A stretch of 64,000 bases of DNA from Globodera rostochiensis (Eukaryota; Nematoda; Chromadorea; Rhabditida; Heteroderidae), in contig JAEVLN010000003.1 of NCBI GenBank assembly GCA_018350325.1, positions 4,716,105 through 4,780,104 of the forward strand, given 5' to 3'. Below are positions 1 through 10,839 of the stretch, piece after piece (within the stretch, counting starts at the first letter, position 1; every line of letters starts with the position of its first letter). The translations under genes and the position numbers were made by a program. The notes below the pieces were generated by a model. That model worked only from the letters and a program-made list of their open reading frames with translations. It searched no databases and was not told where the DNA came from.

Positions 1-589
1 AGGTACATCTCGAAGGATGTGTACCCCAAGGACATGTACACCGACTTCATGCAGGGCACCGTTTATTTGACCACTCCGGCTACAATTAATGCCATTTTAT
101 TGTATACCCGGCAAACGGACGGCTTTTATTTGGACGATGTGCTTTACACCGGAATTCTGGCCGAATTGGCCAATGTGACCTTGTCGGAGCAGCAAAAGCA
201 CTTTATGTGGTTTTTCAATGTATGGCAAATAATTTTATGATTTTGAATAGGGTTGGTCCCCGAGCCCCAAAATTGGGTCGTCCCCGACCCCGAGCCCCAA
301 AATTGGGTCGTCCCCGACCCCGAGCCCCAAAATTGGGTTGTCCCCAAGCCTCGACATGGCAAACCGGTCCCCCCGACTTTCCCGCCCGAGGGGTCGGCGG
401 GGGGGGGAGGGGGACCAACCCTAATTTTTAACATTTAAAAAAAAACATTTTTTTACACAGTTTGACGAGAAGAATGGCCAATGTGAAGACGGAGTGCCGA
501 CTCCATTTTTGATTTGGGGAGCAAAAAAACTGAATGTTTTTGAGCATCAATACGGCAGAATGAAGTCGATAGAGTGCAAGAAGAATTAA
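1..589 (+). CDS. GT31-like glycosyltransferase, 3' part
   Basis: The gene enters from the left edge. The visible exons are 1-219 and 461-589, joined in phase 0 across a GT-AG intron (donor after AAT at 219, acceptor TTACACAG at 460), giving about 115 C-terminal residues before TAA. The first exon carries YPKDMYTDF and FMQGTVYLT followed by YLDDVLYTGILAE. This resembles the C-terminal acidic motif region of beta-1,3-galactosyltransferase-type (GT31) enzymes, in which an E/D-D-V motif precedes a GI/GL segment. Such enzymes are Golgi type II membrane proteins that transfer a hexose to glycoproteins or glycolipids. The N-terminal anchor and DxD motif lie outside the window. A poly(A) signal AATAAA sits at 650-655, about 60 bp after the stop. 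The family call rests on motif resemblance only; another nematode glycosyltransferase family is possible. Confidence 0.6.
250..418 (+). repeat. Intronic GC-rich tandem repeat in glycosyltransferase gene
   Basis: Inside the 220-460 intron, three head-to-tail units of about 30 bp contain CGAGCCCCAAAATTGGG followed by TCGTCCCC. A decayed GC-rich arm with G and C runs follows, reading like an inverted partner. The same style of sequence (CCCCGACC, GTCGGGG) recurs at 20210-20305 and 32240-32310. It is best read as a small palindromic non-autonomous element; no target duplication was found. Confidence 0.6.
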
Positions 590-1320
590 CACTAAGCGAT
601 ATTAATTATCTTTGTTCTTCAACCGACCACGCCATACACTTACATATAAAATAAAGACGAGATTTTTTTTGAGAATAAATCCCTATTTCGCTATTTTCTC
701 GTTTTTGGTCCTATTTTGGCAGCTTCACCCAAAATTTCTTAAGAAAACTGCAATATTTTAGGACTTTCCGAAAATTTATTTAAAAAATGCAATAAAAACG
801 AAAAATGTACTCTTAAAACCAAAAATTTTTTCTTGAATAAAAAATAAATAATAATTAAATTTGTACAATTTTAGTCATGTAAAAACTAGTGGAGATGGGG
901 GCATGCATGGCGTGTGACCAGGCTGTCTCTAGCCAGTTCCCCTCTGCACATTCCGTGAACTCGCTCCACGCGCTTCGCGCGCTCGCCCGCCCGCATTTTC
1001 CCCTTTTAGACACTTTGTCCAATTTTTCGACACTTAGTCCTACCATTGAAACGACCTATTCTAACCTCCCCCCAATTCTCCCCCAAAATTCCCGCCCTCC
1101 CCCAGCCATTAGACACTTTGTCACATAACTTGTCGACACTTTGTCGTAGGACAAAAATTTTTTCTTTTCTGGAAGCAGCGTGTCAAACTACCCCACCCTA
1201 ACCTATTTAGGCTTAAACTTTTCTCCTCAAAAAACACTCTGGTACCTTATACTACTGACGGCCCCCGCGGAACCGGTTTGAAGCTCGTACCGGCATCAGC
1301 GTCGTGCACCCCTTCAACTT
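590..1320. other. Intergenic spacer, no gene seen
   Basis: This stretch holds the 3' UTR of the upstream gene (AATAAA at 650) and AT-rich DNA with the dispersed phrases 'ccctattttggca' and 'gacactttgtc'. The latter repeats four times between about 1007 and 1147. No coding exon with usable splice sites was found. Confidence 0.5.
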
Positions 1321-1324
1321 CACG

Positions 1325-1520
1325 CTAGAGCCATGAACTTTTTTTTAAAAGATGCAGCAGCGCTTTCTCCATCTTTTCGTAAGCAACGCTAAACAGCTGC
1401 ACATTCGGCTTCAATGTGCCCAAATCGAAAAACCGCAAAAAATCCACTACCTCAAAATGTTCATGGTGATTTTTTCGGGACGGTTCAAAATGTGCGCCGT
1501 GAGCTGCTCTACAAAAAAGC
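1325..1520 (-). pseudogene. Short coding-like fragment, unassigned
   Basis: On the minus strand, about 65 codons are open before a TAG at 1325-1327, with a protein-like composition (HFEVVDFLRFFDLG, NVQLFSVAYEKM). No initiator, clear splice acceptor or continuation was found. It looks like a remnant exon of a nematode gene family. I do not recognise the family, and an accidental open frame is possible. Confidence 0.25.
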
Positions 1521-1656
1521 TACGGGGACCGAAGCGATCAGTTCAGTTTGATAGCGTGCCACCATTTATTGTTTTCTGCCCCCTATCTCCTTTTAGTCTT
1601 GTAAAAATAGTATTTTTATATTGGGGTAAAAATATAATTTGGACAAAAAATAAAGT

Positions 1657-1730
1657 TGACACTTGGCGGACTCGAACCGCCGACCTTCTGCGTGTGAAGC
1701 AGACGTGATAACCAACTACACCAAAGTGCC
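1657..1730 (-). tRNA. tRNA-Val(CAC)
   Basis: The 74-nt minus-strand sequence folds as a full cloverleaf. The acceptor stem GGCACTT pairs with AAGTGTC (one G-U) and A is the discriminator. The D arm has box A TGGTGTAGTTGG. The anticodon stem TCTGC/GCAGA carries loop TTCACAC with anticodon CAC. The T arm GGCGG/CCGCC has loop TTCGAGT (box B). There is no intron. All stems are intact, so it should be functional. Confidence 0.93.
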
Positions 1731-2373
1731 AATGCGTCTTCTTATTTAGAAATTCTGTTAAAAGGGTTTCACAATTTTTTAGTCCCTATTTTGCCATTTT
1801 TTGGGCTTTTTGGTCCCTATTATAAAGGGTTCGTATCGAAAATTTTTCAAAAACAGTATATTGGAAACAGATTTTGGGGTCAAAAAACAGTACATTTTTT
1901 AAAATGGCTCAAAATATTTTTTCGCATAAAATGTGATTTTTAATCATATTTCTCTCCACCGACAATTTTTCTCATCAATTCGGGGTTGGAAATTGCTCCA
2001 TAGATTTTCGAAAATTTTGGCGATTTTTTCGATTTTCAAAAATGCAATTTTTTATCCTGAAAATCAGCACAAAATCAGAATGTGAAATGAGCAAATATTG
2101 TTACATTTTTGACCTTTTTTAAGCGAAAATTCAAAAAAGAACGCGAAAAATTCTTGAAAATTAACAAATTTGGCCATCCGTCTAAAGATTAATCGAAATT
2201 TAAAGAAACAGAAATCTCAAATAAAGGACAAAAAAGGACGTGTACCCCAAATAAAGTACAAATCTTTAAAAAGGACATTTTATTTTTTTAAAGATCTCGA
2301 CTCTCAATAACAGTACAAATCTTTAAAAAAAGTACAGATACGCGTTAAAGGCCTCGATTTACCGCGTGAAAAA

Positions 2374-3258
2374 TCAATATTGTTTGGGGGGACTCAGACA
2401 TTCGGGATTCGTTCTCATAGCAAAATTCGAAGGATTGGTATGAAAGCAAAATTCGCCCGCAAAATTCTCGAGATAACACTGGTCCAAGTTACAAAGTGCC
2501 ATCAAATTTCTCCAAAGCATCAGTGCCGTCTTTTTGCCTCCAAAGAAACCAGACTTTAAATCATTTTTTGAATTTGGCCCGCACATCTTCGGGCATGACA
2601 AATATATTGACTGAAAAAAAAGTTGACATCATTTTTATAAAAAGTGCCAAATAAGTAGGCACTGCTCTTAATAAAAGCTATGCACTGAAGCACATGAAGA
2701 AGTGCTGTTTTGATTTTTATACCATGCAATTTGCCCATCTATACAAACTAATAATTTAAATTTAAGAAAATTGAGCAAAAAAAAAAAAACTATTTTTTTA
2801 ATAATTTGCCAGAAAAATGGTTGAAAAATAGTAGCCCCCTCTCCATTTGAAGCCCTCTCTCTAATTGTAGCCCCCTCCCCTCGAGGGGGGATTGAAAAAT
2901 AGAAGCCACGGGGCTACTAATAGAGAAAATACGGTACTCTAAAAGTTGACAGAAGAGTCCTGGATGTGGTTATTGGCCCGTAAATCGATTCTGGCCTCAG
3001 TTTTGCATAATCTGAATTTTCAAAATTTACATTTGACTTAAAATGACCCAAAAAGCACAAAATTACAGGAAAAGGCAAGTAATGCTCGAATTCATGACTT
3101 GCCAAACGTAAAGGCTCCTCATAAAAACCCAAAAACATACCTTTATAAATAAACTTTGTTGGAACTCCAATTCCCGAGGATTGCCGATTATTGGCCACAT
3201 TAAAGTGGTTGAATAGAATTTGGGTTCTTACAGTCAAATTAATTTTCGACCAAATCAT
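2374..3258 (-). pseudogene. Unassigned minus-strand reading frames
   Basis: Two open stretches at 2374-2601 and 2917-3258 on the minus strand have balanced composition (for example SGIGVPTKFIYKGMF and SGFFGGKKTALMLW) in a region otherwise made of repeats. They could be exons of one gene or gene remnant, but I could not join them with a convincing splice pair. No family is recognised. They lie between the arms of the outer inverted repeat, so they could be cargo of a transposon or a host fragment trapped there. Confidence 0.22.
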
Positions 3259-3549
3259 TTAATTGCTAAGCAAAATTTTTATTAACCATTCCTTTAATTA
3301 CGGTAAATTAATCAACTTTAGGTTTTTTGTAGTAGGCGCCGCCGGGAGAGATTTGGAATTTTTGTTACGAAATTTACTTAAAATTTTTTCGCAAAGTTGA
3401 ACATTTTTCTTCGCAATTTCAGGGGAAAAAAATTTCATTTACAAAAGAATGGAGGATGCCCGGCGATTGTGACGATTTTTTTCTGCACTTTTTTCTTTAA
3501 AAAAATATTAAATTTGTTTAAAATGTTCCACGTTAATGGGGGATAGAAT

Positions 3550-6379
3550 CAGTGATGTCCGGTTCTGGGAACCGGAACCGCGATTCCTGAAACCGGTTTC
3601 CGGAACCGTGGAACCGCGAAAAATTCGAAACCGGTTCCCGGAACCGTGAAAATTCGGAACCGTTTTTGGAACCGGTTTCCGGAACCGTGAAAATCCGGAA
3701 CCGCTTTGGAACCGGTTCCAATATATGTAGTTATTTACATTGCGTAATGAATTGAATATGATTAAATAATTGAAACGAATACCCTTTTATAGTAATTACG
3801 TAGCAAAGCAAAAACTTCAAAAGAAGCGTTTGCGCCGCATACATTATCAACCATTAATGAAGATGAGGTTGCGCAAAAGAGTCCGTTTGGATTTAAATGA
3901 AGTGGGAGTGATAAAGAGAAGGAAACCGAATCTGAACTGAAATTGGAACAAATGAGGCATAATGAATTTGATCGGGTTATTTAGTGTTTCTAAAATGATT
4001 CATTTTTGAGTTCAAAAAATGTAGGTCGAGAAAAAACATAGTTAAATCTTCAAAAAATAATCAAAATTTTGGTTGCAAATCTTTTAACAAAATGAGTCAA
4101 AAATCCTAAAATTTTTCTTGGCGGCGCCTATCGGCACCACGGACCCCTCACCTCTTTGTCTAAAGTAGTTGAAAAAATTACGCGAAAAAAACACAAAATG
4201 TGGGTAAATACCCAATTCGTTTTTGGCCAATTCGTTTTTTACCCAATTCGTTTTTTTGGGACGTTTCGTTTTTTTGGGACGATTCGTTTTTTTGGGACGT
4301 TTCGTTTTTTTAGGGACGATTCGTTTTTTTGGGACGTTTCGTTTTTTTAGGGACGATTCGTTTTTTTGGGACGATTCGTTTTTTTAGGGACGATTCGTTT
4401 TTTAGTAAGAAAAAAGCATTTATGAGCGGAATTTGAAGGTTTTATGCAATTCTTTAACTGTATTCAGGGGTTACTGAGGTAGCTGATCACGAATATGACA
4501 TCAGATTTATCATAAGAATCATCTAATCTATGATTTCGACATCTATGTTTTTGTAAAAAAATAAAAATTTTTTTTTCAAAGTTGAGAAAAAGGTGTTTTT
4601 AGGGGTATTCGGGAGCGTAGAATCCGAATCCGACTCTCTTGTTGTAATTTCGTGTATTTCTATCGATTTTGACCAATAAATATGATTTTTGAAAATTTTT
4701 GAAATTTCGAAAAAAAGTTCGAATTTGGGTACGGGGTTCAAAATTGGTTTATATAAATGTCGGATTCGGATTCTACGCCCCCGAATACCCCTAAAAACCG
4801 AAGCGGGCCGATCGCGTCTGGCCAATCGCGTCTGGCCAATCGCGTCTGGCCAGTCGCGTCTCGCCAATCGCGTCTCGCCAGTCGCGTCTGGCCAGGCGAG
4901 TCCCAGTACAAAAAAGGCCACTCCCGTCCCAGCCACTTTTTTTATATTTTATTGGACTACAAAATTTGATTAAAATATAAACCAAAATTATATTTTCGAA
5001 TACAATTTATAATTTTTGCATCTTTAAGTTTCTAACCGATTTTGAAGTCTTTGTTTATAAAGTGACATCGTTTAGTATACTACCAAAGTTCATGTAGTAG
5101 GGCAGGAACCTTAAGTTCAGCGTGGCTTAGGCCTAAGCCTAACGAACCCCAAGCTAGGGTGGTTTAGGCCTAAGCCTAATGAACCCCTAATCCAAGGTTT
5201 TCTGATTTGTTTCTGAAACATTTTTTAACAAAATCGGGTGTCGTTCTAGTAAAATTACTGAGTTTTGCCTTTTAATTTGTTATGCTAACTGTTATTTGCT
5301 TACAAATGCTTCACAATCTGTTAAAAATTTTGCTAATGAAAATTCTAGAAACATTTTTTGTTGATGGGACTTAGTCGGCTTTTTTTGTACTGAGACGTGA
5401 CTGGCGAGACGCGACTGGCCAGACGCGATTGGCCAGACGCGATCGGCCCGCTTCGGTTTTTAGGGGTATTCGGGGGCGTAGAATCCGAATCCGACATTTA
5501 TATAAACCAATTTTGAACCCCGTACCCAAATTCGAACTTTTTTTCGAAATTTCAAAAATTTTCAAAAATCATATTAATTGGTCAAAATCGATAGAAATAC
5601 ACGAAATTACAACAAGAGAGTCGGATTCGGATTCTACGCTCCCGAATACCCCTAAAAACACCTTTTTCTCAACTTTGAAAAAAAAATTTATTTTTTTTAC
5701 AAAAACATAGATGTCTAAATCATAGATTAGATGATTCTTATGATAAATCTGATGTCATATTTGTGATCTGCTTTTTTCTTACTAAAAAACAAATCGTCCC
5801 TAAAAAAACGAATCGTCCCAAAAAAAAACGAATCGTCACAAAAAAAACGAATCGTCACAAAAAAAACGAATCGGGTCAAAAACGAATTGGGTAAAAAACG
5901 AATTGGGTAAAAAAGAATTGGCCAAAAACGAATCGGGTCAAAAACGAATTGGCCAAAAACGAATTGGGTAAAAAAGAATTGGCCAAAAACGAATTGGGGT
6001 CCGTTCGAAATGCGTGTGTTATTGTACATAAAATATCCGATCGTATCGAAAATCGTCCTGAGGCCACCCCTCCCGGCCAATGTTAATCGTATGGGCCTCT
6101 GATTTGGCCATGCCCTGTAAAGGTGTGCCCTCGAATTGTTGAGAAAATTGTTGGTGTGGAGATGATTAAAAACACACCGTTCATGCGAAAAAATAAAGAT
6201 TTATTTTTCTGATTTTTTAAAAATTTTGGAATTTGGAGCGGAACCGCTTTGAAACCGGTTCCGGTTCCATGAAAATCCGGAACCGTTTTTGAACCGGTTC
6301 CGGGAACCGCTAAAATCCGGAACCGTTTTTAGAAGCGATTCCCGAAACCTCCCGAAAAAATGGAATCGGGACATCACTG
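3550..6379. mobile_element. hAT-like non-autonomous element with multiple inverted blocks
   Basis: The left terminus CAGTGATGTCC (3550) and the right terminus ending GGACATCACTG (6379) are inverted copies that fit hAT-type terminal repeats. The flanks are GATAGAAT (3542-3549) and GATAAAAT (6380-6387), an 8-bp target duplication with one mismatch. Inside are further inverted blocks: GGAACCGG-rich tandems (3556-3722 against 6238-6360), TTCGTTTTTTTGGGACGA tandems (4205-4408 against 5780-5995), and a 350-bp block with 'gtagaatccgaatccga' (4540-4880 against 5400-5735). The centre near 5125-5185 carries TTAGGCCTAA palindromes. No transposase is visible. Length is 2830 bp. Confidence 0.7.
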
Positions 6380-6417
6380 GATAAAATGTAACGGCCGAAG
6401 GAAGCTAAATAAATACT

Positions 6418-6492
6418 CGCACTCAAGCGAGTTCGAACCCAAAACATAAATTACACTAATCAAAAGGACTAACCACTCGGCCTCAATTTACT
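6418..6492 (-). repeat. Degenerate tRNA-like sequence
   Basis: The minus strand shows a box-A-like GGCCGAGTGGTTAGTCC and, 30 bp on, a box-B-like GGGTTCGAACTCG, but no acceptor stem pairs. It is probably a tRNA pseudogene or the head of a tRNA-derived SINE. Confidence 0.45.
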
Positions 6493-7478
6493 TGGGGCAA
6501 CCTGTAAAAAAGATAAAAATTTTGTCTAAAAGTTTGCAAGACCACCCTACCCGAAAAATTTGAAATGTCCTTTTTTTAAAGATTTGCACTTTATTTGGGG
6601 TACACGTCCTTTTTTGTCCTTTATTTGAGATATCTGGAGCTTTTTAAAGAATTTTTGTTTAAATTTTGAATAATCTTTAGACAGATCGCCAAATTTGTTA
6701 ATTTTGAAGCATTTTTCGCATTCTTTTTTGATTTTCGCTTAAAAAATGTCCAAAATGTAACAGTATTTTGCTCGTTTTTATCAAAATTCTGTTTGTACTG
6801 ATTTTTAAGGTCGTATTTTTGTACCAACTCTGTTACCAAATTGAGTCGAAAATCGAAAATTTCCCGGCGACGCCTATCGGCACCGCCGACCCCCCCCCCC
6901 CCCTACTAAAGCAAAATTCGCTCAAAAAAATTTGCATTTTGAAAATCGTAAATCGGCAAAATTTCTAAAATCCATGGCAGCAATTTCAACCCCAAATGTT
7001 GAGAAAAATTGTCGGTTTCGAGAAAATGGTTAAAAACATCACATTTTATGCGAAAAGCATCGAGTCTTTTTAAATTTAAAGATTTGGCAAAACGTCAATG
7101 CTAATTTTGAATAAACTAACATTATTCACTAACAATTTTCAATCCCGCAAATCCCGCACCTAAATTGCGGATCCCGCTGCGGGATTGCAATTCAAAATCG
7201 CGTGCGGGATCGTATTTGCGGGATTAATCCCGCAAATCGCAAAAAATGCGGGATTGCGGCGCGGGATCCCGCAAAATCCCGCGCGGGATCAATCCCGCGC
7301 CGCACTCTAGTTGGAACTGGCTCAAACAGTTCAAAATTGCCATCCCCGCACCCCGAACTGTTGTACCTGGCCTCATTTTCAGCCCAACCAACGGTTCTAA
7401 ATATTGACATTTTTTTAGGGCAAGAAAAGAGAAAAATTAAGAAATTTAAGTTTTTTAAGAACATTGATTTACGGCGGA

Positions 7479-7886
7479 ATGTGCGGAATGGGTGGCGTCC
7501 TGGAGTTAATGTGCGGCGACAGTGAAAGGTAAAGGGTGTCAGTTACTTATATACACTTTTCAGGATGAATTCGTCGTTACAAAAAAGTTAGAACGATTAT
7601 CATAACCGGAATGTATATAACGAACAGATTTTCCAAGTTATCGGGCATCGGCTTCGCGTTCGAAGACCGGACCAAACCGCAACGCATAACGGTGAGCCCG
7701 CCGTTCTGGAGGATGGGGCCCATGGAGTCCGTCTACGTTGCCATCTCCTGCGACGCGTTTGACCCCAGCGCCGAGAACACCAGGGACGATTCTCTGACCC
7801 TGAAATGGTGCCGTCTGCCGGAGTCAGGACGCGCGGCATTCTTCATGATTGGCCGCAAGGTGATCCCGATCGAGTACAACGTCTAG
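7479..7886 (+). pseudogene. Unassigned GC-rich coding-like unit between inverted-repeat arms
   Basis: A short exon-like stretch begins ATGTGCGGAATGGGTGG (7479-7528) and ends at a GTAAAG donor. After a CAG acceptor at 7563 that frame stops within nine codons. A different frame is open from about 7592 to TAG at 7886, starting from ATG 7611. It encodes about 91 residues including MGPMESVYVAISCD and FFMIGRKVIPIEYNV, in DNA much richer in GC than its surroundings. AATAAA follows at 8057. The frame conflict suggests a decayed or captured gene piece. I do not recognise the family. Confidence 0.3.
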
Positions 7887-8159
7887 AGGACCAGATGCAG
7901 AAGATATAGGATCCCCCCAAATCAATATGTAAATGCCCTCGTGTTGTATCACCAATGATCCCTCCAACCAATATGTAAATGCCCTCGTTGTATCCCCCTT
8001 GCCCTCATGTTGTACGATAATTTTGTAAATATCCATATCTCATTATGTAAATGTGTAATAAAGTATGTGTGAGAGAAGAGAATAAAAGGCTATTACGGGG
8101 GAAAAAAACTGGAGAAAGGATAATAAGAGGGTACTGGAGAGAATAAAATAAAAGTGTAG

Positions 8160-8310
8160 TGCGTACTGGAGAATTCGGAGCCGGTCAATTTCATCATCGC
8201 TTTTTGGCATTCATCTACATATGTCTTTGAACCATTTGAGCTGGCGACCAATTTCACGAGGGAGCGATTGACGTTGCGACGCCTCAAACGAGTGAATGGA
8301 GGAATTTGAT
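8160..8310 (+). pseudogene. Fragment of the F-box-like gene family
   Basis: The plus strand is open for about 45 codons, reading NSEPVNFIIAFW and then FEPFELATNFTRERLTLRRL before a TGA at about 8310. This aligns with the C-terminal exon of the intact gene at 10840-12371 ([15 protein letters not shown], then [19 protein letters not shown]). The upstream exons and the rest of the exon are missing, so this is a dead piece lying inside the inverted-repeat structure. Confidence 0.65.
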
Positions 8311-8487
8311 GGATGGAATTTAAAGGAAAAATCGACTAAATGACAATAATTGATGGCTTCTTCTATTGCCGGGAAAAGGGTGATTTTATGCATTTTTGTC
8401 GCATTTTTTTTAAAATTAAAATTCTTTTCAAAGAAAAATTGAACCAAAATATAAGTTTCTAATCAATGTTCTTAAAAAACTTAAAAT

Positions 8488-9208
8488 GGTGGTGCGAAGC
8501 TTGCGGCCCGAATTTTGCGGCCCCGAAATTTGCGGCCCCGAAATTTGCGGCCTGAAACTTGCGGCCCGAAACTTGCGGCCCGAAACTTGCGGCCCGAACT
8601 TTGCGGCCCTAATTAAAGCAAAAAAACAAAGAAAAAATGACAAAATAACTTTTAATCTTGGTAATTTATTACACCATTTTGTCATAAAAATGCAAGTAAA
8701 AGTTAATAGCTCATATTGTCTGGACTAGTCGTCCCACTGATCAAAATTGTTCTAGCGAGTCGGTATTGTACCGCCCGCAAACGCGTGATTAAGCTGATCG
8801 TCGTTCGGATTTACATTCCGATCAAAAGTCTCGACCAGATTTTTCAATGCTTAATCATTGTTTATGCATTTTTTGGCTCGTGGCCTAGTCAAAACGCCCC
8901 GGATCGAGTCCAATTCGTAAACAGAAATTCTATCCTGCATGAAGCGTCCCCATCTTTCAGAACAATTATTAACCTACCTAATTGAGAACAGAGTCATGGT
9001 GGTTCCAGTTAAAAAATAAATTTTATCAAACTATTATTTTCTTTTATTTTTTATCAATGCCGCCAAAAATTGTGTGAAAAGTTGATTTTATCATTGATTT
9101 TTTTTGCTTTAATTAGGGCCGCATGTTTCGGGCCGCAAGTTACGGGCCGCAAATTTAGGGCCGCAAGTTTCGGGGCCGCAAAATTCGGGCCGCAAGTTTC
9201 GGCTAGCC
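8488..9208. mobile_element. Foldback element with GCGGCCCGAAACTT tandems and 8-bp target duplication
   Basis: The arms at 8488-8640 and 9085-9208 are inverted copies made of tandem 17-bp units of the type TTGCGGCCCGAAAC. The ends read GGTGGTGCGAAGC and, inverted, GGCTAGCCGAAAC. Flanking CTTAAAAT at 8480-8487 and 9209-9216 is a perfect 8-bp duplication. The insertion splits the right arm of the larger inverted repeat, whose uninterrupted counterpart is near 7425-7468, so it arrived later. No coding capacity is seen. Confidence 0.72.
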
Positions 9209-9654
9209 CTTAAAATTTCTTAATTTTTCTATTTTCTTACCCTAAAAAAATGTCAATATTTAGAACCGTTGGTTGGGCTGAAAATGAGGCCAGGTACAAC
9301 AGTTCGGGGTGCGGGGATGGCAATTTTGAACTGTTTGAGCCAGTTCCAACTAGAATGCGGCGCGGGATTGATCCCGCGCGGGATTTTGCGGGATCCCGCG
9401 CCGCAATCCCGCATTTTTTGCGATTTGCGGGATTAATCCCGCAAATACGATCCCGCACGCGATTTTGAATTGCAATCCCGCAGCGGGATCCGCAATTTAG
9501 GTGCGGGATTTGCGGGATTGAAAATTGTTAGTGAATAATGTTAGTTTATTCAAAATTAGCATTGACGCAAATCTTTAAATTTAAAAAGACTCGATGCTCA
9601 GAAATTACACAAGTGGAGTATGATAAGAATTGAATTTTTAATAAAAAAATGCTA

Positions 9655-9728
9655 ATATCGTCTGGTGTAGTGGTGAGTGGTGTAGGTCGTAACTGTTTGG
9701 GGTGTATGTTCAACCCCCTACTGTTCAA
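9655..9728 (+). repeat. Degenerate tRNA-like sequence
   Basis: TCTGGTGTAGTGGTGAGTGG resembles box A, and GTATGTTCAACCCC about 45 bp later resembles box B. The stems do not pair. A sibling lies at 31798-31866. Likely a tRNA-derived repeat. Confidence 0.4.
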
Positions 9729-10780
9729 ATTGCATTTTATGTCTTTTGGTGAGGATTTGTGTGGAGGAAACAATTTCTTAAATTTTTATGTTTTTTAAAA
9801 AGTTTTTAGGGCGCTTTTTACAACTTTTTGGAATTTTCATTTTTTGGTTGGACGAACTTACAAAACCATAGGGGACCTTTATTTTACCTATAAAATTGGT
9901 AAATAATGGAGTCAAAAATTCAAATCCCCGGCGGCGCCTATCGGCACCGCCGACGCCTTCTTCAGCCCCAGCAGCAGAAGTGAAGATAGAATTCTCAAAA
10001 AATTTGATGCTGAGGCAATCGAAGTTGAAGACAATGAGAAAGATATTTTTGAATAAAAAAAAATTTGGTTCACCCTTGACATTACAAAAAAAAAATCCCC
10101 CCATTGTCAATCTCGGTTAATCCCAATCCCGGTTTTTCCCAACAAATCCCGGTCCCGGCCCTAGTTACAAGTAGTCTTGGATTAAGAGCTTCAAATGATA
10201 CAAATTAAACAATTCGGTCCAGTTTGAAAGGTGTTTTGATTTTTTGATAAAATTTAAAAATCCCGCAATCCCGCGCGGGATCCCGCAAATTTGAAATGCG
10301 GGATTTGCGGGATTAATCCCGCAAATCCGATCCCGCACGAGATTTTGATTTGTAATCCCGCAGCGGGATCCGCAAATCCGGTTTTGCCGCACTCTAACAA
10401 CGGTTTAAAAATTTTTCAAAAATTTATCTTGGCAAGAAAAATTCGAATTTTATTTCATTTTTTAAAGAAATTTTTGAAAAAACGCCCAAATAGTGGCGAA
10501 AATAGTGACGAAAGCCATTTTTTGCCAAAATAGTTTTGTCACTATTTTAGTGACGAAAACCCCGAATAGTTTTTTTAGTTACGAATAGTGGCTTAAAAAC
10601 GACGAAATTTTCGACTAAAAAACATGTTTTTCGTGCATAACTCGACAAAACAAAGCTGCAGAAAAAATAGTTAAATAACTAAAAATCCGCACCCTAATAA
10701 TACTATATTAGAGAGAGCGTAATTAAAAGTGAAATATGGTAATTGTTTAGTTTTGGCTTAACAATATCTTTTTTATGCAT
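9729..10780. other. Repeat-filled intergenic region
   Basis: It holds one copy of the GC-rich palindrome (9929-9953), a 'cccggttttt' tract (10100-10165) and a GCGGGATCCCGC-type half element with the terminus GCCGCACTCTA (10262-10397). Beyond these are AT-rich unique-looking bases. No exon was found. Confidence 0.5.
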
Positions 10781-10784
10781 TTTT

Positions 10785-10794
10785 CTCTCTTTAG
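10785..10794 (+). promoter_or_regulatory. Splice acceptor before start codon (5' UTR intron or trans-splice site)
   Basis: TTTCTCTCTTTAG ends at 10794, 45 bp before the ATG of the F-box-like gene, with no in-frame upstream exon evident. Nematodes commonly add a spliced leader at such sites. A cis-spliced 5' UTR intron is the alternative. Confidence 0.4.
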
Positions 10795-10839
10795 GCAATT
10801 GAAATCATAAAAATCAAATCATTTGGCAACAAAAAACAA

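Larger units (their letters stand above)
1921..7055. repeat. Outer long inverted repeat of nested palindrome region
   Basis: The arm at 1921-2282 is repeated in inverted orientation at about 6561-7055. Matching landmarks are TTCGCATAAAATGTGA at 1921 against TCACATTTTATGCGAA ending at 7055, and the 'ggacgtgtaccccaaata' block near 2236 against its complement near 6592. The right arm is longer because a GC-rich palindrome (6865-6890) and a C run lie inside it. The 4.3 kb between the arms contains the hAT-like element at 3550-6379. No target duplication is evident for this outermost pair, so it may be two inverted copies of one repeat rather than one element. Confidence 0.75.
7056..9598. repeat. 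Second long inverted repeat (GCGGGATCCCGC-rich arms)
   Basis: The left arm 7056-7468 is mirrored by the right arm 8458-8485 plus 9209-9598. That right arm is split by the younger element at 8488-9208. Both arms carry a core rich in short palindromes of GCGGGAT/ATCCCGC with the edge TAGAGTGCGGC/GCCGCACTCTA, a motif also seen at 10262-10397, 31600-31760 and 32360-32505. The left arm starts exactly where the outer repeat ends (7055/7056). The space between the arms holds an unassigned transcribed-looking unit and an F-box-family fragment. Confidence 0.75.

Noticed and set aside
7192..7525. Matching open frames at 7192-7525 and 9237-9468
   Set aside because: They are the two arms of one inverted repeat read in both directions; made of GCGGGAT palindromes, not a gene pair.
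8428..8728. Open frames over the GCGGCCCGAAAC tandems
   Set aside because: They are periodic repeat translations inside a foldback element.
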